Translations under genes and position numbers: made by a program
The notes under the pieces: generated by a model
Seen by the model: the letters and a program-made list of their open reading frames with translations, nothing else
Database searches by the model: none
What the model was told of the DNA's origin: nothing
Part shown: positions 1 through 8,773 of the stretch, piece after piece
Layout of the letters: every line of letters begins with the position of its first letter
Numbering within the stretch: position 1 is the first letter of the stretch
Assembly: GCA_964591605.1 (NCBI GenBank)
Contig: CAZQEN010000312.1
Location: 1-9,236 of the forward strand
Reading direction: 5' to 3'
DNA length: 9,236 bases
Source: CAYLLT01 sp964591605
GTDB taxonomy: Bacteria > Planctomycetota > Phycisphaerae > UBA1845 > PWPN01

Positions 1-227
1 TTCGCGTAGAGATCGACCTGTTCATCCGGGATGACGATCGCCGGCAGCGCCAGACCGGCGGGCTGCGTCGCGGCGGTAGGGGGGGCGGTCGCCGGTGTCG
101 CTGTGGCCGGGACGCCCGCCGCCCTGTTTTCCGCTGCATCGATGACCGCCGACCGCAGCGCCGGGAAACCGAACACCGTGATGACCACGCCGGCCAGAAT
201 CAGACGGGTGAGAGATCGTCGACGCAT
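1..227 (-). CDS. RND efflux periplasmic adaptor subunit (membrane fusion protein), partial N-terminus
   Basis: The first 75 codons of a gene that continues past the left edge of the window. It starts at an ATG whose first base is 227, only 4 nt after the stop of the RND transporter. A GGAG motif inside the last codons of that gene serves as ribosome binding site. The protein opens with basic residues (MRRR), then a hydrophobic stretch LILAGVVITVFGF that reads as a signal sequence or membrane anchor. An Ala/Pro/Thr-rich spacer follows, and then a segment ending VDLYA, the usual lead-in to the first beta strand and lipoyl-like domain of HlyD/AcrA-type adaptors. In such pumps the adaptor links the inner-membrane transporter to an outer-membrane channel. 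The call rests mainly on operon position and this short match, because the diagnostic lipoyl and beta-barrel domains lie outside the window. Confidence 0.72.
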   Translation of the reverse strand, partial: MRRRSLTRLILAGVVITVFGFPALRSAVIDAAENRAAGVPATATPATAPPTAATQPAGLALPAIVIPDEQVDLYA

Positions 228-231
228 GAGG

Positions 232-3465
<3,234 letters not shown>

Positions 3466-3525
3466 GCAGCACAGATCCGAATGATGAAACGGCCACCCGG
3501 CACGCCGATGGCCAGCCCCGGACAC

Positions 3526-3554
3526 TTGACCGGCGTCCGACGGGGGATTATTAT
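3526..3554 (+). promoter_or_regulatory. Candidate sigma70-type promoter of the padR-led operon
   Basis: TTGACC (3526-3531), a 17-nt spacer and TATTAT (3549-3554), each 5 of 6 against the consensus. The predicted start is near 3561, giving a leader of about 39 nt before the ATG at 3600. Its -10 hexamer occupies almost the same bases as the -10 of the leftward promoter, so both promoters cannot be open at once. Confidence 0.62.
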
Positions 3555-3577
3555 CGGGAACCGATATCGAAAGTCAA
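3549..3577 (-). promoter_or_regulatory. Candidate sigma70-type promoter of the RND efflux operon
   Basis: Read on the minus strand there is a -35-like TTGACT (plus positions 3572-3577), a 16-nt spacer and a -10-like GATAAT (plus positions 3550-3555). Each hexamer matches the consensus at 5 of 6 bases. The predicted start is near 3543, which leaves a leader of about 78 nt before the ATG at 3465. Found by reading consensus hexamers only; no experimental support. Confidence 0.6.
3552..3566. promoter_or_regulatory. Candidate PadR operator: inverted repeat TATCGG-GAA-CCGATA
   Basis: A perfect 6-bp inverted repeat with a 3-bp centre. It overlaps the -10 and predicted start of the rightward promoter and lies within the -10/spacer of the leftward one. 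PadR proteins bind as dimers to inverted repeats near their own gene and commonly repress both themselves and a neighbouring transporter. A second palindrome, CGATATCG (3562-3569), overlaps its right edge and could be part of the same site. The assignment to this PadR is inference from position. Confidence 0.55.
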
Positions 3578-3599
3578 TAGCGGGACCCGAGTATATCCC

Positions 3600-3905
3600 A
3601 TGGACGACAAAGATCTCTACTCCGGGCTGATCCGGCTGCATATCCTGCATCATGCCTGCCACGAGCCGATTTTCGGCCTTGGCATGATCGAGGAACTCGC
3701 CCGCCACGGATATCGACTCAGCGCCGGCACCGCGTATCCGCTCCTCCACGGGCTCGAGAAAAAGGGTTACCTGCGCTCGTGGGAGCAGCGTGACGGCCGG
3801 CACATCCGCCGCGTCTACCGGGCGACCCCGGCCGGCCGCCGCGCCCTCGCCCGTGCCAAAGAGAAGGTCCGCGAGCTGTTCGGCGAGCTCTTCGAGGATC
3901 ACTGA
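3600..3905 (+). CDS. PadR family transcriptional regulator
   Basis: A 101-residue single-domain winged-helix protein, the size of short PadR regulators that lack the long C-terminal helical domain. The conserved PadR pattern is clear: YSGLIRLHILH at the start of helix 1, then PIFGLGMIEEL, then the recognition-helix region LSAGTAYPLLHGLEKKGYL (about residues 41-59). The wing follows with RDGRHIRRVYRATPAGRRAL, and a last helix near 80-98 is suited to dimerisation. PadR members usually repress transporters or stress genes and release DNA on binding a small molecule. It stands divergent to the RND operon with a shared promoter and inverted repeat, so control of the pump is likely. No clear Shine-Dalgarno precedes the ATG. 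The methyltransferase starts 37 nt downstream, so the regulator probably heads the four-gene operon. Confidence 0.93.
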   Translation: MDDKDLYSGLIRLHILHHACHEPIFGLGMIEELARHGYRLSAGTAYPLLHGLEKKGYLRSWEQRDGRHIRRVYRATPAGRRALARAKEKVRELFGELFEDH

Positions 3906-3942
3906 TCCATCCTCGTGAATCCCGCTCACAGGGAGGTCTCGC

Positions 3943-4602
3943 ATGCGACTCCGAGAAAGCGGCATGCCCGAGGAGAGCTACTGGGAGGCCCTGCTGGATG
4001 TCCCGCTGATTCTCGATCGGCTCGGCATTGACGCAAGCGTGGGCGACGTCGTTGAACTGGGCTGCGGCTACGGTACGTTCACGATTCCGGTGGCCGGGCG
4101 CATCACCGGCGTGATCGACACCTTCGACATCGACGCCGCCATGATCGAGCGCACGAGGCAGCGGGCGCAGCAGGCGGGCCTCTCCAACATCCGCTGCCAC
4201 CTGCGGGACATATCCGCCGATGGTTTCGCGGTGCCGGCCGGGTCTTGCGATGCCTGCCTGCTCTTCAACATCCTGCATGGCGAAGATCCGGTGCGGCTGC
4301 TGACCGAGGCTGCCCGCGTGAGCCGCCCCGCGGGATTCGTGCACGTCATCCACTGGCGCTACGACCCGCAGACGCCCCGCGGCCCCGGCATGGACATCCG
4401 TCCGCGCCCCGAGCAGATCCCCGCCTGGGCCGAGGCCACCGGCCGTTTGTCGCCGCACGGCGGGCTCATCGACCTGCCCCCGTGGCACTACGGCTGGCGC
4501 TTCCGCGTGAAGTCCGTCGCTCCGGACCGCCCGGCGCCTTCGGATCCCGCAGTGTCACGCGACACGCGCCCGGCTCGCGACGCTGACGTGGGGTCGCCCT
4601 GA
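3943..4602 (+). CDS. Class I SAM-dependent methyltransferase
   Basis: A 219-residue cytoplasmic protein with the Rossmann-type methyltransferase fold. Motif I is VVELGCGYGTFT (residues 36-47), the SAM-binding glycine loop. FDIDAAMIERTR (61-72) holds the acidic residues that bind the ribose, RDISADGFAVPAGSCDACLLFNILHG (88-113) covers motifs II-IV, and EAARVSRPAGFVHVIHWRY (122-140) is the motif VI region. The N-terminal MRLRESGMPEESYW is upstream of the fold and may belong to the substrate side. The C-terminal 25 or so residues are polar and look disordered. A strong AGGGAGGT lies 5 nt before the ATG. Its stop codon shares one base with the start of the exporter gene (TGATG), so translation is coupled. 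The acceptor is unknown. Neighbours suggest a sulfur or toxic small compound, but that is inference. Confidence 0.9.
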   Translation: MRLRESGMPEESYWEALLDVPLILDRLGIDASVGDVVELGCGYGTFTIPVAGRITGVIDTFDIDAAMIERTRQRAQQAGLSNIRCHLRDISADGFAVPAGSCDACLLFNILHGEDPVRLLTEAARVSRPAGFVHVIHWRYDPQTPRGPGMDIRPRPEQIPAWAEATGRLSPHGGLIDLPPWHYGWRFRVKSVAPDRPAPSDPAVSRDTRPARDADVGSP

Positions 4603-5330
4603 TGCCTTTCGCTGCGCTGGTGATGATCGTGGCGGTGGTCGCCGGCGCAGTCGCCTCCATCGCCGGCTTTGGCATCGGCAGCCTGCTGACGCCGCTGCTG
4701 GCGGCCCGGATGGGTACCGGACTGGCCGTATCTGTGGTCTCCATCCCGCATGCAATCGGCACGGCCTGGCGGCTCTGGAGGCTGCGGCGAGCCGTCGACT
4801 GGAAAGTACTCAAGGACTTCGGGCTCTGCAGTGCGGTCGGAGGCCTGGCCGGAGCCCTCCTGCACGCATCCGTCGGTGATTCGATATTGACCTGCGTCTT
4901 TGCCGTACTTCTGATCTTCGCGGGCATGACAGAACTGCTGGGTTTCTCGCAACGCTTCAGACTCGGTTCGCGCGTGTCATGGTTTTCCGGTCTGATTTCG
5001 GGTCTGCTCGGGGGCCTGGTCGGAAATCAGGGCGGTGTGCGCTCTGCCGCACTTCTGGGTGTGGAGCTGCGACGCGACGCGTTCGTCGCGACGGCCACGG
5101 CCACCGCTCTCCTGGTCGACGCCGCGCGGGTGCCGGTCTATCTTTGGACAGACGGGCGGTCCATCGTCGAGCAGTGGCCGCTGGTCGTCCTTGCCGGGTG
5201 TGGCGTCCTCATCGGGACCGCGATAGGTCAGCGCACGCTCCGCCACATTCCGGAACCGGTTTTCCGGAAGGTGGTCGCCCTGATCGTGCTGGCCCTGGGG
5301 ATTGGCATGTTGTCCGGCGGAGCCGCCTGA
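4602..5330 (+). CDS. TauE/SafE family sulfite exporter-like membrane protein
   Basis: A 242-residue integral membrane protein with about eight hydrophobic segments arranged as two related halves, as in the TauE/SafE (DUF81) family. The first half has the signature GFGIGSLLTPLLAARMG (near residues 23-39), and the second has the equivalent LLGGLVGNQGGVRSAALLG (near 135-153). Characterised members export or import sulfite, sulfoacetate and related organosulfur anions, while many are uncharacterised. The gene starts inside the stop codon of the methyltransferase and is followed closely by a secreted rhodanese, which supports a sulfur role. The substrate cannot be read from the sequence. The length is typical (240-270). 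Confidence 0.9.
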   Translation: MPFAALVMIVAVVAGAVASIAGFGIGSLLTPLLAARMGTGLAVSVVSIPHAIGTAWRLWRLRRAVDWKVLKDFGLCSAVGGLAGALLHASVGDSILTCVFAVLLIFAGMTELLGFSQRFRLGSRVSWFSGLISGLLGGLVGNQGGVRSAALLGVELRRDAFVATATATALLVDAARVPVYLWTDGRSIVEQWPLVVLAGCGVLIGTAIGQRTLRHIPEPVFRKVVALIVLALGIGMLSGGAA

Positions 5331-5334
5331 GCTC

Positions 5335-5367
5335 GGAGGGCTCCGCATGTGGGGTCTGACGTCATGA
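5335..5367 (+). promoter_or_regulatory. Ribosome binding site with competing starts before the rhodanese gene
   Basis: GGAGGG at 5335-5340 is followed by three possible starts. ATG at 5347 opens a six-codon reading frame (MWGLTS, stop at 5365-5367). GTG at 5349 is in frame with the rhodanese, and ATG at 5364 gives the best signal peptide. The six-codon frame ends on the ATGA of the 5364 start, so re-initiation is possible. By spacing alone the motif best serves 5347 or 5349. Confidence 0.4.
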
Positions 5368-6356
5368 ATCGTCCGAATTCTGGGTCGTTCCTTCTCGCGG
5401 TTCTCCTGCCTGCGGCCTGCGGGGTGTTGTCGGCGGGGGAAACCGACCGTCCCGCAGTCGTCCTCGCGCCGGAGGCGCTGCCCGACCTGATCGCCCGCGA
5501 GGGCTCGAATCTCGTCCTGCTCGACTGCCGCTCCCGCGCCGAATACGACGCCGGCCAGGTCGCGGGCGCCCGCTGGGTCGATGCCGCCGGGTGGAAGCAG
5601 GCCAGCCTCGCCCCGCGGAGCCTCAAAGACACCGACGCGTGGGCAGGCCCGATTGCCGGACTGGGCCTCCGCCCGGATACGCAGGTGGTCGTGTACGACG
5701 ACGGCACGATGACCGAAGCGGCGCGTCTCTGGTTCCTTCTCCAGTACGTGGGCATCCGGAGGGTGACCGTCCTCGATGGTGGGTTCCCCGAGCTCAAACC
5801 GCTCATCGACCAGGGCCGCATCCGCTTGACGCACGCACCCGCCCGGCCCGCTGCTGCGACCACCTCCCGGGCCGCTCCCCCGCCCGCCCCCGTCTGCCCC
5901 GTTCATCTGGCCGACAAGAACGATGTCCTCCGCGCCGCCCGTTCCCGCGACGCGGTCATCCTCGACGTCCGAACCGACGCCGAGTACCAGGGTCTCGACA
6001 ACGAGAAAAACCCCCGCCACGGCCACATCCCCGGCGCGGTTCATCTCCCCCATGCCCGCCTCCTCCAGATTCACCGCCCGCCCTCCGCCACCACCCAGCC
6101 TTCGGCCAAGCCGCGTGGGCGCCTCCGGCCGCCCGCCGAGCTGCGAAAGCTCTTCTCGCAGGCGGGCCTGAGCCCCGACCAGCGCATCATCACCCACTGC
6201 CAGAGCGGCGGCCGCGCCGCCCTCGCCGCCTTGGCCCTCGTTCACGCCGGCTACGGCGAGGTCGACAACTACTACCGCAGCTTCGCCGAATGGTCCGCCG
6301 ATCCCCAGGCCCCGATCATCCCGCCAGCTCCATCCGCCTCCTCGCCTTCCCCCTGA
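5364..6356 (+). CDS. Exported two-domain rhodanese (sulfurtransferase)
   Basis: A 330-residue tandem rhodanese like thiosulfate or 3-mercaptopyruvate sulfurtransferases, which move a sulfane sulfur onto an acceptor through a cysteine persulfide. An N-terminal signal peptide is visible (NRP, then FLLAVLLPAACGVLSA), so it probably acts outside the cytoplasm. Domain 1 (about 33-150) has LLDCRSRAEYDAGQVAGA and VVVYDDGTMTEAARLW, with aspartate where a catalytic cysteine would be, the usual inactive first domain. A proline/alanine-rich linker (about 158-180) leads to domain 2, which has VILDVRTDAEYQG and the active loop HCQSGGRAA with Cys279. A second Pro/Ser/Thr-rich insert (about 238-256) lies within domain 2. 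The start at 5364 gives the cleanest signal peptide, though an in-frame GTG at 5349 has a better-spaced ribosome site and would add five residues. It is likely the last gene of the padR operon. Confidence 0.92.
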   Translation: MNRPNSGSFLLAVLLPAACGVLSAGETDRPAVVLAPEALPDLIAREGSNLVLLDCRSRAEYDAGQVAGARWVDAAGWKQASLAPRSLKDTDAWAGPIAGLGLRPDTQVVVYDDGTMTEAARLWFLLQYVGIRRVTVLDGGFPELKPLIDQGRIRLTHAPARPAAATTSRAAPPPAPVCPVHLADKNDVLRAARSRDAVILDVRTDAEYQGLDNEKNPRHGHIPGAVHLPHARLLQIHRPPSATTQPSAKPRGRLRPPAELRKLFSQAGLSPDQRIITHCQSGGRAALAALALVHAGYGEVDNYYRSFAEWSADPQAPIIPPAPSASSPSP

Positions 6357-6367
6357 CCCCCACCCAC

Positions 6368-6395
6368 TTGTTTCCATCCACCGATCCGTTATAAG
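6368..6395 (+). promoter_or_regulatory. Candidate promoter for the DUF4349 lipoprotein operon
   Basis: TTGTTT (6368-6373, only 3 of 6 of the -35 consensus), a 16-nt spacer and TATAAG (6390-6395, 5 of 6). The stretch is distinctly AT-richer than its surroundings. It precedes an AGGAGG (6418-6423) 10 nt before the ATG of the lipoprotein gene. Confidence 0.45.
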
Positions 6396-6407
6396 AAGGA
6401 TACCTTC
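6395..6407. promoter_or_regulatory. Inverted repeat GAAGG-ATA-CCTTC at the predicted transcription start
   Basis: Perfect 5-bp arms around a 3-bp centre, directly after the -10 hexamer. The place is right for a repressor site or a short 5' hairpin. No regulator can be assigned. Confidence 0.35.
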
Positions 6408-6433
6408 CAATTAGAGCAGGAGGCTCCATCATC

Positions 6434-7222
6434 ATGCGCGGTCGCATCGCCTCACCCATCTGGATGACCGGTTGTCTCGGCCTCTTCTTGTCGGGGTGCG
6501 CGTACGAATCCAAACAGGCGGCGGTTGCAGCCGCACGGAAGGCGCCCCAGGCCGCGGCCCCCGAGCCCTCGTATGACAGACCTCTTGCCCCGGCGGAGGC
6601 TTCACCGCCAGGATCCGCCGCCGATGCCCGCCTCGCTTCCGACACCGACCTCTCCAAAGCCCGCCCCCAGCGCCTGCTCATCTACACGGCCTCGCTCCAG
6701 ATGGCCGTCGCCGACGTGGATGTGGCCCTGGCCGCTGCGCAGAAGCTGGCCGAAGACGCCGGCGGCTACCTCGCCCGCCTCACCAGCGACAGCATCACCA
6801 TCCGCATCCCCGCCGCGACATTCCGCGAGATCCTCGACCGACTCCGCCCCCTGGGCCAGACCGTCTCGCGCCAGATCGACGTGCAGGACATCACCGACGA
6901 GTATGTCGACCTCCAGCTTCGACTGCGCAATGCGGAGTCCCTCATGGAGCGGCTCGAATCGCTCCTCGCCAAAGCCCAGAGCATGAAGGACACGATGGAG
7001 ATCGAGCGCGAGATGAACCGCCTGCGCACCGAGATCGAGCGGATCAAGGGCCGCCTCGCCCAGCTCGACAAGCAGATCGCGTTCAGCACGATCACCGTGA
7101 CTTTCGTCAAGGCCAGCGCCGCCGTCGTCCTCCAGCACCGGCCCGAGTCGCCGTTCCCCTGGCTCGACGAGCTCGGCGTCGAACGCGTCCTGCGCATTCA
7201 CGCACAGGGAGGTGCCGAATGA
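6434..7222 (+). CDS. DUF4349 domain-containing lipoprotein
   Basis: A 262-residue predicted lipoprotein. The signal peptide ends in the lipobox LSGC, so the lipid-bearing cysteine is Cys22. After an Ala/Pro-rich tether (about 28-78) comes the DUF4349 domain: LIYTASLQMAVADVDVAL, an AGGYLA turn and SITIRIPAATFREILDRL. Then follow TVSRQIDVQDITDEYVDLQLRL and a long charged coiled-coil segment (about 155-215), closing with the beta strand FSTITVTF. The function of DUF4349 is unknown; it is found in envelope proteins of many bacteria. Many relatives end in a transmembrane helix, whereas here the chain stops after LDELGVERVLRIH without one. An AGGAGG lies 10 nt before the ATG. The last four bases overlap an ATG of the next reading frame (ATGA). 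Confidence 0.9.
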   Translation: MRGRIASPIWMTGCLGLFLSGCAYESKQAAVAAARKAPQAAAPEPSYDRPLAPAEASPPGSAADARLASDTDLSKARPQRLLIYTASLQMAVADVDVALAAAQKLAEDAGGYLARLTSDSITIRIPAATFREILDRLRPLGQTVSRQIDVQDITDEYVDLQLRLRNAESLMERLESLLAKAQSMKDTMEIEREMNRLRTEIERIKGRLAQLDKQIAFSTITVTFVKASAAVVLQHRPESPFPWLDELGVERVLRIHAQGGAE

Positions 7223-7872
7223 TTCACGCAAGTGCCGATCGCAGAGTATCGAGCAGCGCGTCGCTGATCGTGCTCCCGGCGATCCCCTGCAAACCCCTGA
7301 GCAGGAGTGCAGAAAGATCGGCGTGGGGTAGCACGGGCAGTGTACTCATTGCCCGTGCGCATGAAACATGGGCAGCGCGTACGCTGCCCATGCCACACTG
7401 TTGGACAGTGCCAATCATTCAGCGTTCCTGCCTGGCTCGCGCTGCGGGCTCTGTGCTGGCGTGCCTGCTCCTGGCCGGCTGCAGCTCGCAACTGCCGCCG
7501 GGCTACGTCATGGTCGAAGACCACGCAGACGCCCGCTTCCGGGCCGTCTCCGCGGACAACTGCGTCCTGACCCTCCGCAGCGAGACCAACCCCAGAGGCG
7601 GCGACCTGGCCTTTTGGGAGAAAGCCATCACCCAGCGCCTCACCGACGTCCGCGGCTACCACGTGGTCAGCCGCTTCGAGGTCGACAACCCCGCCGCCCG
7701 CGGCATCGAGATCGTCTTCGACTACACCCGCGACGGCACCGACTACACTTACCTTCTCGGTCTCTTCGTCAAGGGCCGCGCCGTCCACGTCTTCGAGGCC
7801 GCCGGCCAAAAGGGTAGAATCCAGAAAGACATGGCCGAGATCACGAAAACCATGCAGAAATGGCCGCTGTGA
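7219..7872 (+). CDS. Small putative lipoprotein of unknown function; start uncertain
   Basis: The recognisable protein begins near the ATG at 7390. It has a lipoprotein signal with RAAGSVLACLLLAGC, in which the lipobox cysteine is residue 31 counted from 7390. About 130 residues follow with a compact alternating pattern (VLTLRSE, GYHVVSRFEV, IEIVFDYTRDGTDYTYLLGLFVKGRAVHVFEAAG). No family is recognised with confidence. The coordinates given use the ATG at 7219 because it has the only good ribosome site (AGGGAGG, 7 nt upstream) and overlaps the previous stop as ATGA. That start puts 57 low-confidence residues ahead of the signal peptide, and these residues include the translated palindromic repeat. 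Either the repeat inserted near an old start, or translation really begins at 7390 (or a GTG at 7408), where no ribosome site is visible. The 3' end overlaps the start of the next gene. Confidence 0.7.
   Translation: MIHASADRRVSSSASLIVLPAIPCKPLSRSAERSAWGSTGSVLIARAHETWAARTLPMPHCWTVPIIQRSCLARAAGSVLACLLLAGCSSQLPPGYVMVEDHADARFRAVSADNCVLTLRSETNPRGGDLAFWEKAITQRLTDVRGYHVVSRFEVDNPAARGIEIVFDYTRDGTDYTYLLGLFVKGRAVHVFEAAGQKGRIQKDMAEITKTMQKWPL
7323..7396. repeat. Palindromic repeat doublet: two inverted copies of one hairpin (REP/BIME-like)
   Basis: The first hairpin has arms GCACGGGCA (7331-7339) and TGCCCGTGC (7350-7358) and extends inward to a 12-bp stem with a UACU loop (one G-U pair). The second has perfect 11-bp arms CATGGGCAGCG (7367-7377) and CGCTGCCCATG (7382-7392) around CGTA. 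The left half of the element resembles the reverse complement of the right half: both contain GCAYGGGCAGYGTAC, and they are bounded by GTGG (7323-7326) and CCAC (7393-7396). This layout matches repetitive extragenic palindromes arranged head to head. No T-tract follows, so it does not look like a classic terminator. Confidence 0.75.
7396..7410. repeat. Third short hairpin CACTGT-TGG-ACAGTG beside the palindrome doublet
   Basis: Perfect 6-bp arms with a 3-nt centre, directly abutting the doublet. It covers the region just after the ATG at 7390 and contains the alternative GTG start at 7408. It may be a decayed part of the same element or chance. Confidence 0.4.
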
Positions 7873-8651
7873 AACGGATGTCGGACCTCCACCCGAACGA
7901 AGAGCTGCTGGTCCTCCCGGACCCTCCCGCCGCCGCGCAGGCCGCCGCCGAGACCGTCGTGCAGATTCTGTCCCACCGGGAAGGACGGCAGTCGGTCGCC
8001 CTGGCCGGCGGCCGCACGCCCGCTGCCATGTACCAGCTCCTGACGCAGCCCCCGCTGAGCGAGCGCATCGACTGGCACACCATCGACTGGTTCTGGGGCG
8101 ACGAGCGCTGTGTCCCGCCCGACCACCCCGACAGCAACCATCGGATGGCCCGCGAGACGCTGCTCGCTCCGCTCGGCATCGCCGCCGAGCGAATCCACCG
8201 GATGCCCGCTGACGCCGCGGACCTGGACGCGGCCGCGTGGGAATACGAGGAAGTCATTCGCAACCTCGTTCCTGAGAATCCCCAGCACGTTCCCGAATTG
8301 GACCTGGTGCTGCTGGGCATTGGCGCCGACGGGCACACCGCCAGCCTTTTCCCCGGCTCGGCCGGCCTGCACGAGCGCGAGCGGCTGATCGTCGCGCACC
8401 ACGTCCCAAGTCTGAACATCCCGCGCATGACCATGACCTATCCGCTGGTCTGGGCGGCGCGGCAGATCGTCGTCCTGGCCTGCGGCGCGGACAAAGCCGA
8501 TCCGATCAAGCGCGTCTTCAATTCGCCAGTCAGCAGTCAGCAGTCGGCATTCAGCCTGGAAACGCCGCCTGCCGCGGCCGTCCGCGCCGCCCGCGGGCGC
8601 ATCACCTGGATCCTCGATACTGCCGCCGCGCTGCAGCTTCCCAGTCGATGA
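7860..8651 (+). CDS. pgl: 6-phosphogluconolactonase
   Basis: Hydrolyses 6-phosphogluconolactone to 6-phosphogluconate, the second step of the oxidative pentose phosphate pathway, in the cytoplasm. It has 263 residues, typical for the bacterial DevB/Pgl type. Family motifs in order are VALAGGRTPAAMYQLL (46-61, phosphate-binding loop), IDWFWGDERCVPPDHPDSN (75-93) and the signature LLGIGADGHTASLFPG (151-166) with the Asp-Gly-His characteristic of the active site. MTMTYPLVWAAR (190-201), a GADKA turn and the C-terminal RITWILDTAAA follow. Near residues 221-233 the segment SPVSSQQSAF is encoded by a heptanucleotide repeat and sits in the variable loop before the last helix. The start is unsure: ATG 7860 overlaps the previous gene by 13 nt, GTG 7869 makes a GTGA overlap, and ATG 7878 follows a 5-nt gap. 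None has a good ribosome site, so translation is probably coupled to the upstream gene. Confidence 0.94.
   Translation: MAAVKRMSDLHPNEELLVLPDPPAAAQAAAETVVQILSHREGRQSVALAGGRTPAAMYQLLTQPPLSERIDWHTIDWFWGDERCVPPDHPDSNHRMARETLLAPLGIAAERIHRMPADAADLDAAAWEYEEVIRNLVPENPQHVPELDLVLLGIGADGHTASLFPGSAGLHERERLIVAHHVPSLNIPRMTMTYPLVWAARQIVVLACGADKADPIKRVFNSPVSSQQSAFSLETPPAAAVRAARGRITWILDTAAALQLPSR
8527..8554. repeat. Heptanucleotide tandem repeat (CAGTCAG family) inside the 6-phosphogluconolactonase gene
   Basis: Four contiguous 7-bp units: CAGTCAG (8527-8533), CAGTCAG (8534-8540), CAGTCGG (8541-8547) and CATTCAG (8548-8554). The total is 28 bp. It is translated as part of SPVSSQQSAFS, a low-complexity insert between the GADKA turn and the C-terminal helix of the enzyme. 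Confidence 0.88.
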
Positions 8652-8662
8652 ATCGCTCCATC

Positions 8663-8675
8663 CACAAGCCTTGTG
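8663..8675. promoter_or_regulatory. 13-bp palindrome CACAAG-C-CTTGTG overlapping the -35 of the aminotransferase promoter
   Basis: Perfect 6-bp arms around a single central base. The right arm covers most of the -35 hexamer, a position from which a bound dimer would block the polymerase. No regulator can be named. It has no following T-run, so it is unlikely to be the terminator of the upstream gene. Confidence 0.42.
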
Positions 8676-8699
8676 AGACTCCGGCCCCCCTCATAGAAT
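8671..8699 (+). promoter_or_regulatory. Candidate sigma70-type promoter of the aminotransferase gene
   Basis: TTGTGA (8671-8676, 4 of 6), a 17-nt spacer and TAGAAT (8694-8699, 5 of 6). Transcription from here would give a leader of about 175 nt before the ATG at 8882. That leader contains a possible stem (AGAATC 8695-8700 with GATTCT 8722-8727, if transcription starts early enough) and the heptamer repeat. Confidence 0.55.
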
Positions 8700-8773
8700 C
8701 ATATCCTCGACCCCGGCGCCCGATTCTGAGAGGCGCATGCGTGAGCGGGGCGGCCCGAACCAGCGCCGCAGTG

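Noticed and set aside
3466..3525. Upstream GTG start for the RND gene, adding 20 residues
   Set aside because: The added residues are hydrophilic and do not resemble RND N-termini, and the GTG has no ribosome site. It would also lengthen the protein ahead of TM1.
4977..6410. A 477-codon open reading frame on the minus strand opposite the exporter and rhodanese genes
   Set aside because: It is glycine-rich with no recognisable domain, and it lies antisense to two genes with clear family motifs and good starts. Long antisense frames are common in high-GC DNA.
7331..7410. Interpretation of the hairpins as a rho-independent terminator after the DUF4349 gene
   Set aside because: No run of T follows any of the stems, and the reading frame continues through into the next gene. 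A repeat doublet explains the symmetry better.
7224..7418. Minus-strand frame ending LLRGLQGIAGSTISDALLDTLRSALA, as a possible gene remnant across the palindrome region
   Set aside because: The C-terminal stretch looks somewhat protein-like, but it is short, has no recognised family and crosses the repeat. I could not support it as a pseudogene.
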